A stretch of 64,000 bases of DNA from Scolanthus callimorphus (GCA_033964015.1 CM066912.1:9974015-10038014); one strand, 5' to 3'. Shown: positions 20,350 to 35,300, counted from the first letter of the stretch. Numbers and translations are program-made. The notes: generated by a model not told the origin, from the sequence alone.

Positions 20350-23300
20350 CTACAATGAGAAACAAAGCGAAATAATATATTGTAAATAAAAAAGCAAAAA
20401 AATATAAATAACAATGAGGCCAAAACAACTCAGGTTACAATAGTTCGACCAAATTTCATTTCATTTGGCAAAATGATGACCGACGACGTATGGTATCAAC
20501 ATTTGCCCTGTTTTGTCCAGTGCAGTCGCAGCTGGCTTTCCCGTCGCGACGTTGTCTGGTTTTAGTTCAGCGGGAAGCCAATTGACTGCACTAGACGAAA
20601 GAGTTTCATTGGCTCAGATAGTTATGTTGGCGGAACAGCGAAGTCAAAATCAAAGCATAATTTCATGTGTTTGAAAAGGTTGGTCGTGATGCACCTGTTT
20701 TAGCTGTAAACGCCGATGCGTTTAAGTTAAGTTTTGGCGTTTTACCGTACCTTTGGCAAAGACGTGTTCACCGTAGCAGCATTTTTGTTTTTTGGGGTTA
20801 TACCATCCATAACCGCAAGGCTTGGCACATTTTCCACCTGAAAGTGAAGATTCAAGCAGCAATTAAAATAATACTAAAAGCGAGAAGTGAACAAGGAACC
20901 AACGAGTGATCGAAGAGAGAAAGAAAGTAAGAAAGGCAGCAAGGCAGGGAGGAAGGAACATTTATTAATTTTAATTTCTTAACAACATTACGTGAATCAG
21001 GAAACAGTTGGGTCGGAAGAAATATAAGTTAGTTGCAAAAATGAAGCGCGCAGATGCTACGACCTATTCGATACAAGGAATGACTTAATATTAAATGAGA
21101 ACCGGTAAGGAATCTACGCCTGTTACACGTTTCAACTGCCTAATATGTTTGTTGTTTTAGGTTATCAATTTGTAAAAGAAAAATTGTCATAGCTGGTTAT
21201 TTCAGCTACAATGGCGAATGTACAGTTGTAAAAATGCCTGCACTTCTTAGCATGAAGCGCGCACCTTTTCAGCTCAATTAAAATAAAACGTGCGCTTGTG
21301 AAAAGCTGGAATGTACCATTCAGACCCGGTGCGCTCTTTCCACGGTCAATTCTTTAAATAGCTTCCAATGAGAATTGATAACACTCATTTCGCACTATCC
21401 AAGCAAACTAGGCAAGATATCACGGGATGATAGAATTTATCAACATTTGTCAAGCGATTTTCAAATAATAATATTACAGTCAAAAGACATGAAGCGTGCC
21501 CCTAGAGTGGAATATTCAATTCATTATTCCATTATGAATTTCATTATTCAATCCAAAATTGCGATTTTTAATTCAATATTGAAAATTTTCTAATCTAAAT
21601 AATTACTCTGGATGAACAATAGCTTATTCAAAAATCAAAATTTGAGCATTTGACATTTTTAATATTGGTTAAAAAATACACTTTTGGATTGAATAATGGA
21701 ATAATGAATTGAATACTCCACTCTTCATGTCTTTTGACTGTAATGACATATATTACAAGCCACCATAACTGGTAATATGAGTAATGCATACGAATACAGA
21801 TTAATTCATTACATCATAGACATATTTTGCTGATAGTCCGTGCACTTGCTGGACATCAGTCTCTCATTACGTTTCAGCGCGCATAAGTTCTAGTGTTATC
21901 ATGTTGCTCTTCACGTATTAAATAGTGCACGAGCGGATGTGACGTCTAATGATGAAATACAAGATTAGAATTTTTAGAAAAAGACCCCACTCACCTCTTG
22001 CCCATATGAAGTTTCCGTAACAGCACTTTTGCCAGGATTTTTTGAAAATCCGTCCACGACAACATCCAAAGCGTTTAGGATTATACTTCACAGTACAGCA
22101 CTTCCTCAAACACGGTTTTCCTGAAAATAACAAGAACAACATTCGAGATCGTACTTTTTTACTACACTGAAAAATCCAAATAGAGTCCGTTTGCCCTAGT
22201 CTAATAACCAACTCGAATGCTGCACACAACTAAAACGAATCCGTTACGGAAAAAAAAATCATCTGCTTCAGCAACACTTCCCTCCGCAGATGTGCCCCAA
22301 GGCAGCACAGATCATGAGTGAAAACGTGATGATAAAGAAGGTTCACAATCCAGTTGCTATCGAAATGCACAGTTTATAGAGGGTGGTGGTTAGGTAACCA
22401 GATACCCCTGTTATTGTACTATATCTTTTCAAAGGAATCCTTTTGTTCGTGCAGGGCCAAGGTACATAAGTACCACAATTCAGCCAGTAAGATCCAGTGT
22501 ACAACCAGACATGCATATTAGATGTGCATGAAACAAAATATTGTGCAGGGTCAATATCACGTGATAGCCCCTCTCCACATCCTGCCGACGCTATTGCGTT
22601 CACCATGTGAAGTTTGCCAAATCATTCCACTCTATTAACTATGCGAAGGGTTACTTTTATTTGTGCTGCGTTGCTATGGTAATGGGGTTGCTACCTAACC
22701 GTTGCTTGCGCTGCGTGACTTTTGCAATCCTATCGCTGCCAAATCGTTACTTTTCCTTGCGTTGCGTTACTTTGGGAAATACGCAATTCAGTTCGCAATC
22801 TAAGGTAACGGAGTCTGAGATGGAAGGGTCTTAACAGGAAATGGTCACCGAAAACATCAACTTATAAAGATAATTACTCAGTTTTGTAAATAATGTATTT
22901 CACCAGAAACATATAAGTGAGTTGAAACGTGTAACACACATACATTGCTTTAGTGCCAAGCTGCGGAATATTCGCAGAATAAACAATTGAACTGATTTTG
23001 AAAATAATGTTGTTGAAAGACTTCAACATGTTAAATGTTAGTATATTATGACTTTCCACTGTTGCTCTACTTTATTTAAGCGAAAAATGAAATATTATGC
23101 AAAGAAAACCTGCTTGGGTTAGTAGTCGAGAGTTCATTTTTGACCAAATATGGTCATAAACTCGATACGAATAATCCGAAGCTTGGTTCACCGTTACATG
23201 TTTCAACTAAGTTATATGTTTCTGATTTCACTTGATATGGTGAATAGAAAAAAAGAAGAAACCGCATCGGCATCGAAAAGTAAGTAATTTTATTTTGTTT

Positions 23301-26300
23301 TCTTCCCCTGACCCATGTATTCAAATTTGAATTTGAATATATCGAAAGTGGTCTATCACAGCTTACATCATGAAATATGAATCACTCGAAATTGATTTAC
23401 CTCAATTCGCTCAAAATTTAGCAATCCTTTATCGTAATCCCCATGAAATTGTTTGTACTTAAGCTTCCTTTAAACTGACTCTTTCAATTCCAGAGAATAT
23501 TTTGTAATTTGCTTCAATAATCAAGGGCACCCAACGACACAACTGTGTAAAATATCTAAACATGTCATTATAGGTAAATGCTGAGTATACAAATGACCGT
23601 AAATTGGATATTTTGATCCCTAAAAGTTGTGTATCTGTTCGGATTTCGTAGTTATGGGATGCGAAAATCTTAGGGATTGAACTCAAATATTCCGATGTTA
23701 TTGGGACTACTTCATCTTAAATTTCTAGGTGACATTTTTAACGGCAAAAATACCCCCAAAACTAGTAACATTTCACCATATGAAACATCTGGGGATGTTA
23801 TAATCTACATACGAAAATTAAAGCTTGAATTTCTAAAGCGAACATTTTAGCTCTCGTAGCGCCATCCGAAAAGATATTTTACCGAAAATGATCGTTGGGT
23901 TTTCTCGGTGACCCTCAACCTGTCGGCCGATTATCGTGGTAAAGCGCATTATAGGTGAGTAACGCACAACACTCAACGGAACCAACGTCAATACTGTTTG
24001 GGCAAACACATACCTTTCCGAAAGATTTTTCGGCCATAACAGCACTTAAAGTGGTTCTTTTTATACGCTTTTCGGTCACAGCAACCTTGTTTGCTTGGCC
24101 GGATCCATACAACACCGCACCGCCTCCTGCATTCTCGATCTTTATTATTCTGGTCTAAAAATATCAAAAGAAACACACACTTAATGGGGCTGTGTCACGT
24201 TTGTTTCAACAAATTGTTATATAAAATGAGACCTATGGTGTACTTAAACACCAAAGAGGAACTCTCTCACTATCAAACTTGAAAACTGTTCAAACTGGTA
24301 AGAAATTAAGACAGGCAATTCGAATCTAATCGAATCCATCGCCTCCAAAAAGATTAAGTTCTAAGTCATCTAAAGAAATGGGATCCTCTTTTAAAAAATG
24401 TATAATTCCTGATAACCTTTTTCTGCTGTTAGTATGTGTTTTGAAATTGTTATATATCGGTATATGTATGTTGAAATTGGAATGTATATATGTTTTTTAT
24501 TTGTTAGGTGTGTCTGTAATTTTTATTAATATAATATATAAATAATAAAGATTAACAAAAAAAAACCTTGTTTTATAATTTATGTTTCGAGAAGTCGTAT
24601 CTATACTATAGCTGAAAAGACTGGAAACAAAGACAGAAACTGCAAATAAATGTCAATTTCAAAATTTGATAAACACAAATATCAGGAAATATATTGAAAG
24701 TATATAGTCGTATCAGTCGCCCAAGTCACGTCACTCAAGGAATGGCCGGTTTCTGTACTTTGGTGGATATTGGCAAGCAAACCATATGGATGATTGCTTT
24801 TCTGAGAACTGTTTTTCTCTTCTTCTATGTGCTTCAAAAACGTGAAATACTAAAAAACATTATTAAGTAAGAAATGGATAGAAGGATTTAATGGCTGCCG
24901 CTGTGTCGGAAAAGTGAAGCAAATAGTGACCAATGTGACGGTCAATCTGGTTTTCAAATTGTTGTGTTCTTTGAAATCCGAAATCCAGCTATTTGAATCC
25001 GGGATCAGGTCTCTGGTATAAAACTCGGTATCCAGCATCCAAATGCTGGAATGCCGGATTCCGAATAGATTGGATTCCCTTACATGGGGCGAAAATGGCA
25101 CATAATTGTCGGGTTTCATATCGTGCCTGGGGCGAATGAACATACGATATACATAACAGGAAAGAGCATGTTGAAGTATACAAAATGCTGAAGTTTGGCT
25201 TTAATCGGAATAGAAGTATCGATATTCAGCCCTTCAAAAACTCCAAAATTTAAAAACTTTTGTATGGTATGCCGGACGCCAAGTCCGGACTCTCATGGCA
25301 ATTCCTGTTAAATTTTGGAGATTTTGAATGGCAAGTATTTGACCGACTAGCATCAAACTCCGGCATTTTGTACTGGTCAGCCTGTTCTTTTTTTTTTTAT
25401 CATGATGATTGCCCAAGGCACTCACGATATGAAACCCGGCAATGAAGGGTGTACAAAAAGGACTGAGACATACGCACGGTTTAGCTATATCGTAAATTTT
25501 CGTTCGGAAATGGCTTCCAGCCAATCAGCAGTCGCGAACGACAGTTTTTTCACTGTGACGAAAACGATTCGTCCAATCAGAAGCCGCGAACGGCTTTTTT
25601 TTTTTACTGCAGCAACAACACGCGCTTGCGTTGTGTTTTGGCGGTAGTTCGCTCACTTTTCCAAGAATTCATTCACCGTCGTCTCAAAATCAGTCGCAGT
25701 TTTTGATTTCCCAAACAATCTTTACAACTCTGGAAGAAAGTCGACTTGAAAGACTTCGTTGATTGCCCGGAAAACAAAAACAAAGAAAAAGCTAGTGATC
25801 ATCCATTCAAACTGATCAAGAAAAGTTTGCAAACAAAACACGAAGAACGTGAAGTTCATGACATTTATCGGAAGTAAATTGTTCAAAACATGGTGGATTT
25901 TATCCAGCCTGTAAAAGAATGACGGTGGAGAATACGAGCCTTGAAGTCTGAGAAGCTAAATCGCTAGTTTTGAGAGATTTCTGAAGCTGAAATAATCCAA
26001 GTCAGTGCCACAAAATGACAACGAATTTGAACTGGAAAACTCACTCGAAAGTGCCACAGTCAAAGCAACAAAAACAAATTCAGGCAATGGAAACAGAAAG
26101 CTGCATCGTAATGGATAGTGAAGTCGAAATAATATACGCAAAATCATGACTTCAAGGTAACAACATAAATTACGAGCACATTGTCTTTGGTTATTTAAGT
26201 TATGCTTCGTGTTTTCTTATTACAGTAATAAAAGTACTGTGAAACGTTTTACTTTATTCATTTGACAGCATATTTGAGATAAATGGGTGTTGTTCTCTCC

Positions 26301-29300
26301 CTTTTTCTGCAAGATGTCTCAGTATGAATATAATAAAGTAAATACAACATGGAAAGTGCTTTGTACGGAATTTAAGCACTCGTTTGTTCGTATCAGAAAT
26401 CTCACGCGATCGCAAAGCCTCGCTCGTTCGATTTCTGACACGAACAAACTCGTGCGTAAATTCCGTACGCGCGCGCTTTCCATGTAGTATTCTCTACTTC
26501 CGTCTTACTGAATCGTCTTTGGACGGTGGATTCGTAGCAACACTTATGGGTCGCCAATGCATAGATCTTTCTCTTACAGCATCCTTGAGTACTTGGATCG
26601 TACATGGCACTTCCGCAATCCAGTTGACAGTCCTTGTCTAGAAAAAAATGGAGAAACATTGTTATGGGAAGTTTTTGCTTCATAAGTGCGATCTCAGATG
26701 AGTGTCAAAAACTAACGTAAACTAAAGACGCACAGCCGATGTGACACGAAACAAATTCAACATCCAACACATTATATTCGGGGTACCCGGGTACGACAAG
26801 CACACTTGGCGACTTGTACTGATAAGTCGTGACGAACAAATTCCTTGACATCGTATAGAGGCTATCGGCGGCTTAGTTCTGGTGCCATTTTGTTTCTTGC
26901 CTCGTTTAATTATTTAAAGGGAAGCGAGAGAACAAACACACAAACAAAACACAAATAGATATGCACTTGTATACCGCAAATTATCTTATGAATATGTACA
27001 AATGCAGTTTACAGGTGTGGATGCGACCTAAAAAAGGGTAATATCCTAAAGATTCTCGAAGATACCAGAAAAGGTAGCACTTGACATTATTTTTGAGCAA
27101 TTTGTTTTTCATTGCCTAGGAAACTGATTCCTATCTTTCTAGCTCCGGCTAAAGAATATGAAATCCACGGAAGAAAATGCACACATCCAGATGGACAGAA
27201 TAGGATTTGCCACCGGAATGCAAGCGCAGGACGCAAGTACAAGCCTAAATTCAAAGTTGATTAGTTGCCTGCGCTTGCGTTTACTAGGTTCAATTAGACG
27301 CAATCACAAGCGCGAGGGAATGCAATGTATCGATTTGTTTTGAGCTTGCGTTCTAGTGTGAACCACAAAAAGGAAATGTATGAGTTTGATATCCTTGCGC
27401 TTGCTCTCGCGTCCACTCTGTGCTTGTGTTTCAGTGAGCACCAGCATTTAGTGTTGATCTGCTTCTAAGTTTGCGGCTAACTCAGTCGAATAAGTGCAAA
27501 ATATAGAATAACTTTTCTTACGAAAACCCTTGTATTCTGTAATCAATGGAATAAAACTTGTCAATTTTCAAGGAGGTATTTTGTCTGTAGAACTCAAGCT
27601 ATTAAATTTATTTTATTTACGATAATAATTTAACATCGAAATTAATATTCTGTTGAAAAGAACAAAGAATTGGAATTCCACATAATCTACAGTGATAGTG
27701 GACAGTCCTAATATGCATATTTGTCACTCCTAGCTAATGGGTTCCTGGTCATTGTATGTTAACAATAGCGTAAGTTCTACAGAGCTGGCGGACAGTTCTA
27801 ATGTTAAAACTCCTGGTTTTCTGCCAAGTCTTACTTTTATCTTGGACAAATCTGTCAAAGCAGCACTTAGAAGAATCCTTCGCATACTCCATGTTAGCAC
27901 AGCAGCCATGCGTGGCGGTCACGTACACCTTGTTATTGCAGCAGCCCTGAGTATTTTTGTCGTATGTAACATTATAACAACATCCCTGGGTTGCTGGGTC
28001 GTAACATTGGCCACCACAGAAAGTGGTACAGGGGGCGGATCCTTGAAAAAAAAAATTACGTCAATATTAACAAAAGCTAGTTTGGCCCACATAGCACATG
28101 GGAAATTTGGCTTTTCATAGATTGGTTTCTGCAGTGAATTCCCTGTGATAGTACATAAGTGTGCTGCGTAGTTATCATCTACTTACCCTTCAGCAGACAG
28201 ACCCTCATCTTGTCAAGGCCTGGACATTCGGGCTCTGAAACGGGAATCAAATGCACTGGGTAAAAAGGGGAAAAACAGAAGTGAGTGTCTTCAGGGTTCC
28301 AAATGTTGCTTTATACGCCTAATTCCTGCCATTCGTTTTTTTTTTTTACTTCCGATTCCAGCGTTTCCTGCGAGAGAGGCTAAAAAGAAAACCAAGTTTT
28401 CAAACTACCACGATTTGATAGGCGGTTATTTGTTTACTCATTTGCATAAACAGGGTCTAACTTCAGAAGTTTAAAAACCTGGTTGATCATTAAAAAATCG
28501 TCAATATGAAAATCGTCAATGCGTTCTTCAGAATAGTAATTATTTGATCTTAAGCAATTTTATTTCATTTTTCAAGACTTGATTTTGTTGTGGGGCAGGA
28601 AGCTCATTAGCCCACATGTTTCTTGCAAATTGAGCTTCTCGCCATGCGCTCATAATTTGAGTTACGAACGTCAAACTTTCTTAGTACGCTTCATTCACCA
28701 GACGCTATTGAAATTCAGATCATTTCTTTATGTACCTCCGTTACGCTTGCTGATTTTCACTAATGCTTATGCAAATGAGAAAAATCGTAAACACTGACGT
28801 CACAATATAATCGCCTATTACTGAAGACTAATTCGTTTTAGCACGTGCTAATTTAAACGTCGTAGCAACGTCTCCTTTCGTGATCTCGAACCACAACTTT
28901 GTACACGCCCAAAGCAACCCCAAAAATATTTGTTGTCCGCGATTAAACTTAAATACCAGTATGCGCGCCACTGAGGTGCGTTGACATCAACATAAATCGC
29001 ATGCAAGGTTGAGGTCTAGGTTATACGTACCTACGCATCCATTAGTAACACTCTTTCCTTCAACCGCCAAATAAATAGGATCACAACTTGCAGCATCAAC
29101 GGCAGCTGGACAAACAGAAGAAATACACATTAAGGATAAGGTGTTTCGGGGAGCACGGTTGGTTCAGCGTTAAGGCTGGTTTTCATATGTTGCAGCTGTT
29201 GTGGACAAACTTGTTCTGCAACAGCTATTGTGTATAAAGCTTTTCTTCGGGTTCGACTCTGAGCCGGAGCAGACATCATAATCATGGGGGGTTGGTCTCA

Positions 29301-32300
29301 TTTAGGGGTGATCGTGATCTTTTAGGGAGATTGGTAACTTTTAGGGCCGAAATATGTGTCCAAATTGTTGGACGATCATCCCCGACAAAAAAACACGGGA
29401 GTCCCCAATCCCCCCCCCCCCCCCCCCCCCCCCCCCGGGGAGAAGCCCTACACTTTTTGAAGCTTAGGGATTCAAACTGGAAATGCTGGCTTGAAACGGG
29501 TCAGCTACTGTAGATCATGTAGCTCCTATTGTTTCGTATCAAAAACATGAGAAGAATTTCGAGGTAATATTTAACGTAGTAATGGTTCCAATTCTGATAT
29601 ATAAAAACCGGTATTACTGCCCTCCAAAGTTTGTTACATTCTTTTTGATGGAAAACGAGATTTCTATCTACAGTAACAGGGTTCTCAGCAAGCGGGGTTT
29701 ACGGCGGTCTTAAAGCTTCTTAACTGCTCGATAGAACCGGTGTTAGTATATGTATGTATAAATTATATTGTTATACTTCTTACCCCCACATGGATTTGCA
29801 AACGATAAGAGCACCACGTCAGAATTCGCATCTGGAAGAAACCCATGAAATGCTTGTCGTTAACGGAAGCTATTCATTGGCATTGTACGTAGGTCAATAA
29901 TCGACAAGAAATTTGTAGTATATTGACTTCCATGATTTTTTCTATAGTTTGCTTAATTTCTTGAACATGGTAGTCTGAAAATAGTTTATAAGCCGGCGAT
30001 AGAAAAATAATGTAAAACGTAAATAATGTACAAAATCCACATGTGGTTTGAAAAATATCAGGCGCAAATCTATTTCTCTCATTCACTTGGCGTCTAAGAC
30101 AACAATAGGCATTACCAGGAGCCTGATCAACCGGAGTGCCATCTAGCCATACATACAAGGCGGAAAGAAAGGAAGTCTATTTTTAGACTGTTGCTTTTGA
30201 ATTTTAATGGGAATAAGCACATCGAGAGTAAGTATATTGGGTTCAATGCATGCGGTGCGTGCGATTGCTGTACTGCCATTGCAGCCAAAAGCAAGAGATT
30301 TTGAGAGAGGGGACAATTTTTTGGGCAACCTTAACAACTAATTCTCGCGGGAATCAAACATCTACAATCTAAAACTAGATTTATATGCTCCTGTGCTTCG
30401 GCTGCCCACCGGCTACTATAGGTGATGTAGCCTCCTGTTGATGGGTTCCTGATACTGCATACCACAACCCAATGTTGTGATGAAAGGCCAAAACAAGACA
30501 CCTTGAATATACCCCTGTTTTTTCGCTTTAACAAAACATTTCTCTGCAAATCGACCTTAAAATTCCTTTAAAATCAAGTATGTTTGTTGCCGGGCCAGAG
30601 ACTTGATAATTATGAAAATCCAATAATAACAACCATAGATAACTTTGTTCGCAAATGTCAGCAAACGTTTATTACTTGAACATTTCTTGTTGCACTCCAA
30701 AAAATAAGTTAACAAATGTAACACACGGAACATTCACCGCGAAGTGTTTAAACCAAATTCCTTACTCAAGCGCGTGGTAACCTTTAAAAACAAACGGCTT
30801 ACGCTGGTTACAGTTCGAAACTCTTGACTTGTCGACCAGCCCATGAACTAAATCAACCCCAGCACTTACTCTTTTCAACCTTCTGGTCATAAGTGTTTGC
30901 GTTAGTTGGGTCGAGGTTCACATTCGTACGGGACGAGTAGACTGTAGCTACGCCATGTTTGAGCTGCGCCTGTAAAGACAAGAGACAAGTTTAGAAGGTT
31001 ATGCGATTAGTTCCTTCTGGACACGAGGTTCCTGTATACAGCGAGAGAGGCGGTAACGACCAGAAACGAAATGTTTAACATCAGAGTTTCTTTGACCAAA
31101 AGCCTTATTCCAAATTTATGAGATCGCAAAGTTTGCTAATTTCCAGATCCAAGTAATACGTTTCCCATAAAATGGCGTGTAAACCAAAGTTTGTAGCCTA
31201 ATATCTCATTTTTTGATAGTCTGTTCTTCAACACATAAGTAGTCTCATGTTTATCTGAGTTAACTTGACCTTACTATTTTAAATTTAATGATTTTAGCAG
31301 GTCATTCCGCTCTGTTGCATACAGATGTTTCAAGAAATGTTGTCGGAAGAGCGCTCAAAGTTTTCCTAGGGAATATGGGTCAAGTGCTAACGATGTAAAT
31401 TACTAAGGAAGTAATTGAAATATTTGTGGATATTCCAAAATACACGTATAGTACTTTATTCTTTAGTATTTGGTTTACACCATTTTCCCTGTAAACTGGT
31501 GCGTTGACCCTTATTTCTTGAGCTGTAAAAGCAGCGAGTAGCCCACTAACTTTGACGTCGGCAAGCAAGAGTGAACATGCAAAACATTGCTATTACTCCC
31601 ACTGCTACATTTAAAATATGATATTCAAAACGATCATATTTTATAATATAGACACGAGTGTTTTACTGGGAAATACGCCACTCGTAGATCTCATACGAAG
31701 CTACATCCGGGACCTGAGTGACATATTTTCCATGTCCTCACTAGTGAGGATATCGGTCAAAACAATAGTGCTTGGAAATCAATTTGGAATATTTTTTTCT
31801 GGTTCGTCTATATAATAAAAAGAAAATTACACGGTGTCACCGGGTGATCTCCCGCGCGAGAAAAAAAGTACGTTATTTCACCAGTGAAAATAACACTCTC
31901 GATTATAAAGTTTACTCAAATAAAATCAGAATTTGGTATTTCATCGAAGTTTTCGACCGCTTTGGCGACCATGCAATATCTTCTATATATTTTCTGCCTT
32001 TCCGCACCTTTTAAGGTTAAACAGTTTCTACTTCTCCTAATCTGTTTTTTTATTCCAAGCTGTGTGTCCTTATGAGCATGTAATAATAATTTATTTAGAT
32101 GAGTTATGTCGAAAGAGCGAAATTAAAAATAAATTGTACCGAAAACGTACAGGAAATAACTAATTCTCAGTTATCAACTCATAAATGCCTTTTTGCACAA
32201 ACAATTTAATTTTAACCAATTGATGCCAAGAGATAAGTGTAAAAACCTCTTTTACTTTTTTGTTCTTTACCACTGTATGCATTACTACGCGACCTCAAAA

Positions 32301-35300
32301 TTCAAAGTTGCGATGGGCGATTGGCGATTTTTAGCCGTCAATCAAACCAAAACGCTGGATTCGGCCACTTCACTGGGCCGACATTGATTGTAAAATAAAC
32401 CAAAATGGTTTTAAGCTATCCTTTAGCTTCCTTGTCTCGAATGTTTAACTTTCTGGTTCAAGAAAAGTGACAACAATTTTCTTGCGTAAAATCGCCAATC
32501 GCCCAACAATGAATTTTGAAGTCGCGTAGCAATGCATACGGTGGTAAAAATCTTATCATGCGGGATCCATGGCTAAGTTGAGCAGATTGTTACGGACATC
32601 GTTACGGTCGACGTTCTAGCGCTAGAAACGCAAAGGAAAGCGCAGGAAGCATATTATTGAAAACAAGAAACACACCCTGTTTAAATTTCCTGATTTTGGA
32701 GATTAATGGGGGAATTGCTACTATAAAGAAGAAAAAAAATAGATAATGTTTCCCTCATCATGTGCATACCTCAATATACAGTGTTCCTGCTCCAATATTA
32801 AAGAATTGTGTGGCAGGTATTGTGAAGTACTTGAGTTGACTTTTGCCAATGAAGAAGCACAAAGGGCCAGGCAGCGTCACGTCTGTAGAGCCTTTAGAAA
32901 AAAATCAAACAAGGACTCGCGATCGCAGAAAACTACAGCTATTTTTTTACACGAAGTTACTGAATAACTAGGCCAGCAGAGGCAGGATCCCATTGCCAAA
33001 GACCGTCCATTTACCCATCACAGTGTCGTATTGGAAGAATGAAGCTATTTTTAGTTTCAAATTTTCACGCAAAGGCTACGCCGCAAATTAGAATGCAGGT
33101 AGTGTTTGCTTTGTTCAGAGAAGTGTATTCGACTCATCTCCAGTGTAAGAACTCACCAGCTGCGTCACAAAGTTTTCTTTGTTTGGTAGAACGATGGTTG
33201 AACCAATCATGATTAAATAGTAACTAAACACAAAGGTGTCCTCAGGGAATTGTTCTCAAACTGGATATGGCCCGTTTATTCAAGCGGCAAATCTGTTCTT
33301 CTTCATTTTCCAACTCGCTGGTATACCTAGATGGAAGGTCCTAGGTAATGGGCTTCTGGTAGAGGTTAAATACGGTACACCTACAAATGCATATAGTGTG
33401 TTTTCTTCTAATTTGAAAAACAATGTCTCAGATAACAATAAATGCTAGCCGATTCCTGTTTATGCAATTTTAATAACATTTTGTAGGCTGTGAACAAAGT
33501 TTTCCTTCAGAAATTAAGATTTCAAGAAAAATAATTTTGAAATTAGGGAGTTTAGTTGCCCGTAATATTTACAGTTCAAATGCTGGTACTACTATTAATT
33601 CGCTTTCTGCATTTTCATAATTCTGCGAACTCTTTGTAACATAGTTTATAGAGGGGTATGGTTAGGAAACCTGACACCCTGTTACTGACACCCTGTACTA
33701 TGTCTTTGTTCACTTTTTCAGAGGAATCCCTTTGTTTTGTGCTGGGTCATGGTACATAAGTACCAAAATCCAGCTAGTAACATTCAGACCCCGTCCACAC
33801 TACACCGTTTTCAAACGAAAACGGATAGTTTTTGCTCCGTTTTCAAAAAGATTTGCGTCCACACTCATCGTTTTCGTATTGTTTTCGCCGTTTTCGGTGA
33901 TCGTTTTCGGCGTTGTAGTGTGGACGATAGCCGTATCCGGAGCAAAAAGTATCCGTTTTCGTTTGAAAACGGTGTTAGTGTGGACGGGGTCTCGGTGTAC
34001 ATCCAGACATGCATATTAGATGAGGGTGAAACAAAAGATTGTGCAGGGTCAATATCACGTGATAGCCCCTTTCAACATCCAGCCCACTCTATTGTGTTGG
34101 TCCTTTGAAGTTTGCCGGGGTTCCTAACCATTCCACTCCATTAACTATGTTTGCAACTATGAAACCGCGTTGGGCGTAATCCGTAAATCAACCCTTTGAA
34201 CAGCTCTAGGTGATTTCGGGCAGGCTTTGCGATTTTTTTAAACTTTAATAAAGACTAGTTAGAAACCATTTCAAAATGAAATGCGAACGAAACGCAGAAA
34301 ATTCAATGCGTCTGTTCTTACGGTTACTCACTCGAGATTCAAAATGCACTCAACGGTGATTCGAGCGCAGGTCTTAACTTCGGGTCCTAGAATCGCATTA
34401 AAACTCCCAGAAACGCCTCATAAACGGCAAAAAACGCTTTAGAATGCACTATATAGCCTTAACTAACGTATTAAAATGCCTAAAATTACCTTAAAACGCC
34501 TAAAAATGCCCCAAAATATAGCGTGCTGTACCCTCATGCCTCAATGTTGCCGTAAAAAGTGGTGATTTTAGGACCCGGAGTAAGCCTGAGCGCAAATTGC
34601 AAAGGCAAACTCAGCGTTATATAACTTTTGTGCCTTTTCCTCTTTCATAGCTTTCTTTGCAGTTCCGTTTTAATTGTTGTCTACATTGTAATTAAGTAAC
34701 AAAATACCGATTTTCGTAAACCTAGTTAAAAAAGCCACAATTTTTTTTTAAATTATAATTTTTGCGAGCCCCCAATTACGTATTCCGACCCTCCTAGAAA
34801 AACATTTTGCCGGTATTTGGCTCTCGCCCTCCGGCTGTACTTTTTCCGTACTGCCCTAGCGCTCGCATTGTAGAATTATACAATACTTACCATTGCAGAT
34901 CGTAGCTCTTAGATCCTCCAGTTTTTGCTGGAGCTCGTCGAAGTTATCAACACTGATAACAAGGTCATTCCTCGATGCGAATTTCTCTAGATTACTTGTG
35001 CTTATGGTTGGTCCCACTCCGATAGAAACTCTGGTGACACCTAGTAAAATAATCATTTCATAACGCATGCAGAAAAAGTTGGCAATGAACGTAGCTAGTA
35101 TGCTGAAACAAGCTTAACAACAATTGATTTTCAGTACATATCCGCAGGAGACTTCAGATATGTACATTTGCAATATTTTGGCTAAGATTCATTCTATATT
35201 CGGAAAAGAACTTTTACCTTGTCACAAGTCTAAATCTTTCACTCAGCTCATTGGGCTTGGAATGTTTAAAAACGTTCTCAAGTCCGACTCAATCCATTTA

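Noticed and set aside
19907..20389. 160-codon plus-strand ORF
   Set aside because: Antisense shadow of the repetitive exon 18; the minus strand gives the galaxin and GYW-rich protein.
27737..28120. 127-codon plus-strand ORF
   Set aside because: It is the antisense shadow of galaxin exon 13, whose minus-strand reading has splice sites and repeats.
29150..29265. tRNA-like or SINE-like segment (GGTTGGTTCAGCG ... GGGTTCGACTC)
   Set aside because: The box-like motifs are too far apart, and no cloverleaf with paired acceptor ends could be drawn.
33153..33225. Possible exon reading GSTIVLPNKENFVTQL with a GTGAGT donor
   Set aside because: No acceptor gives the phase required between exons 7 and 8, while 32770-32882 fits both neighbours.
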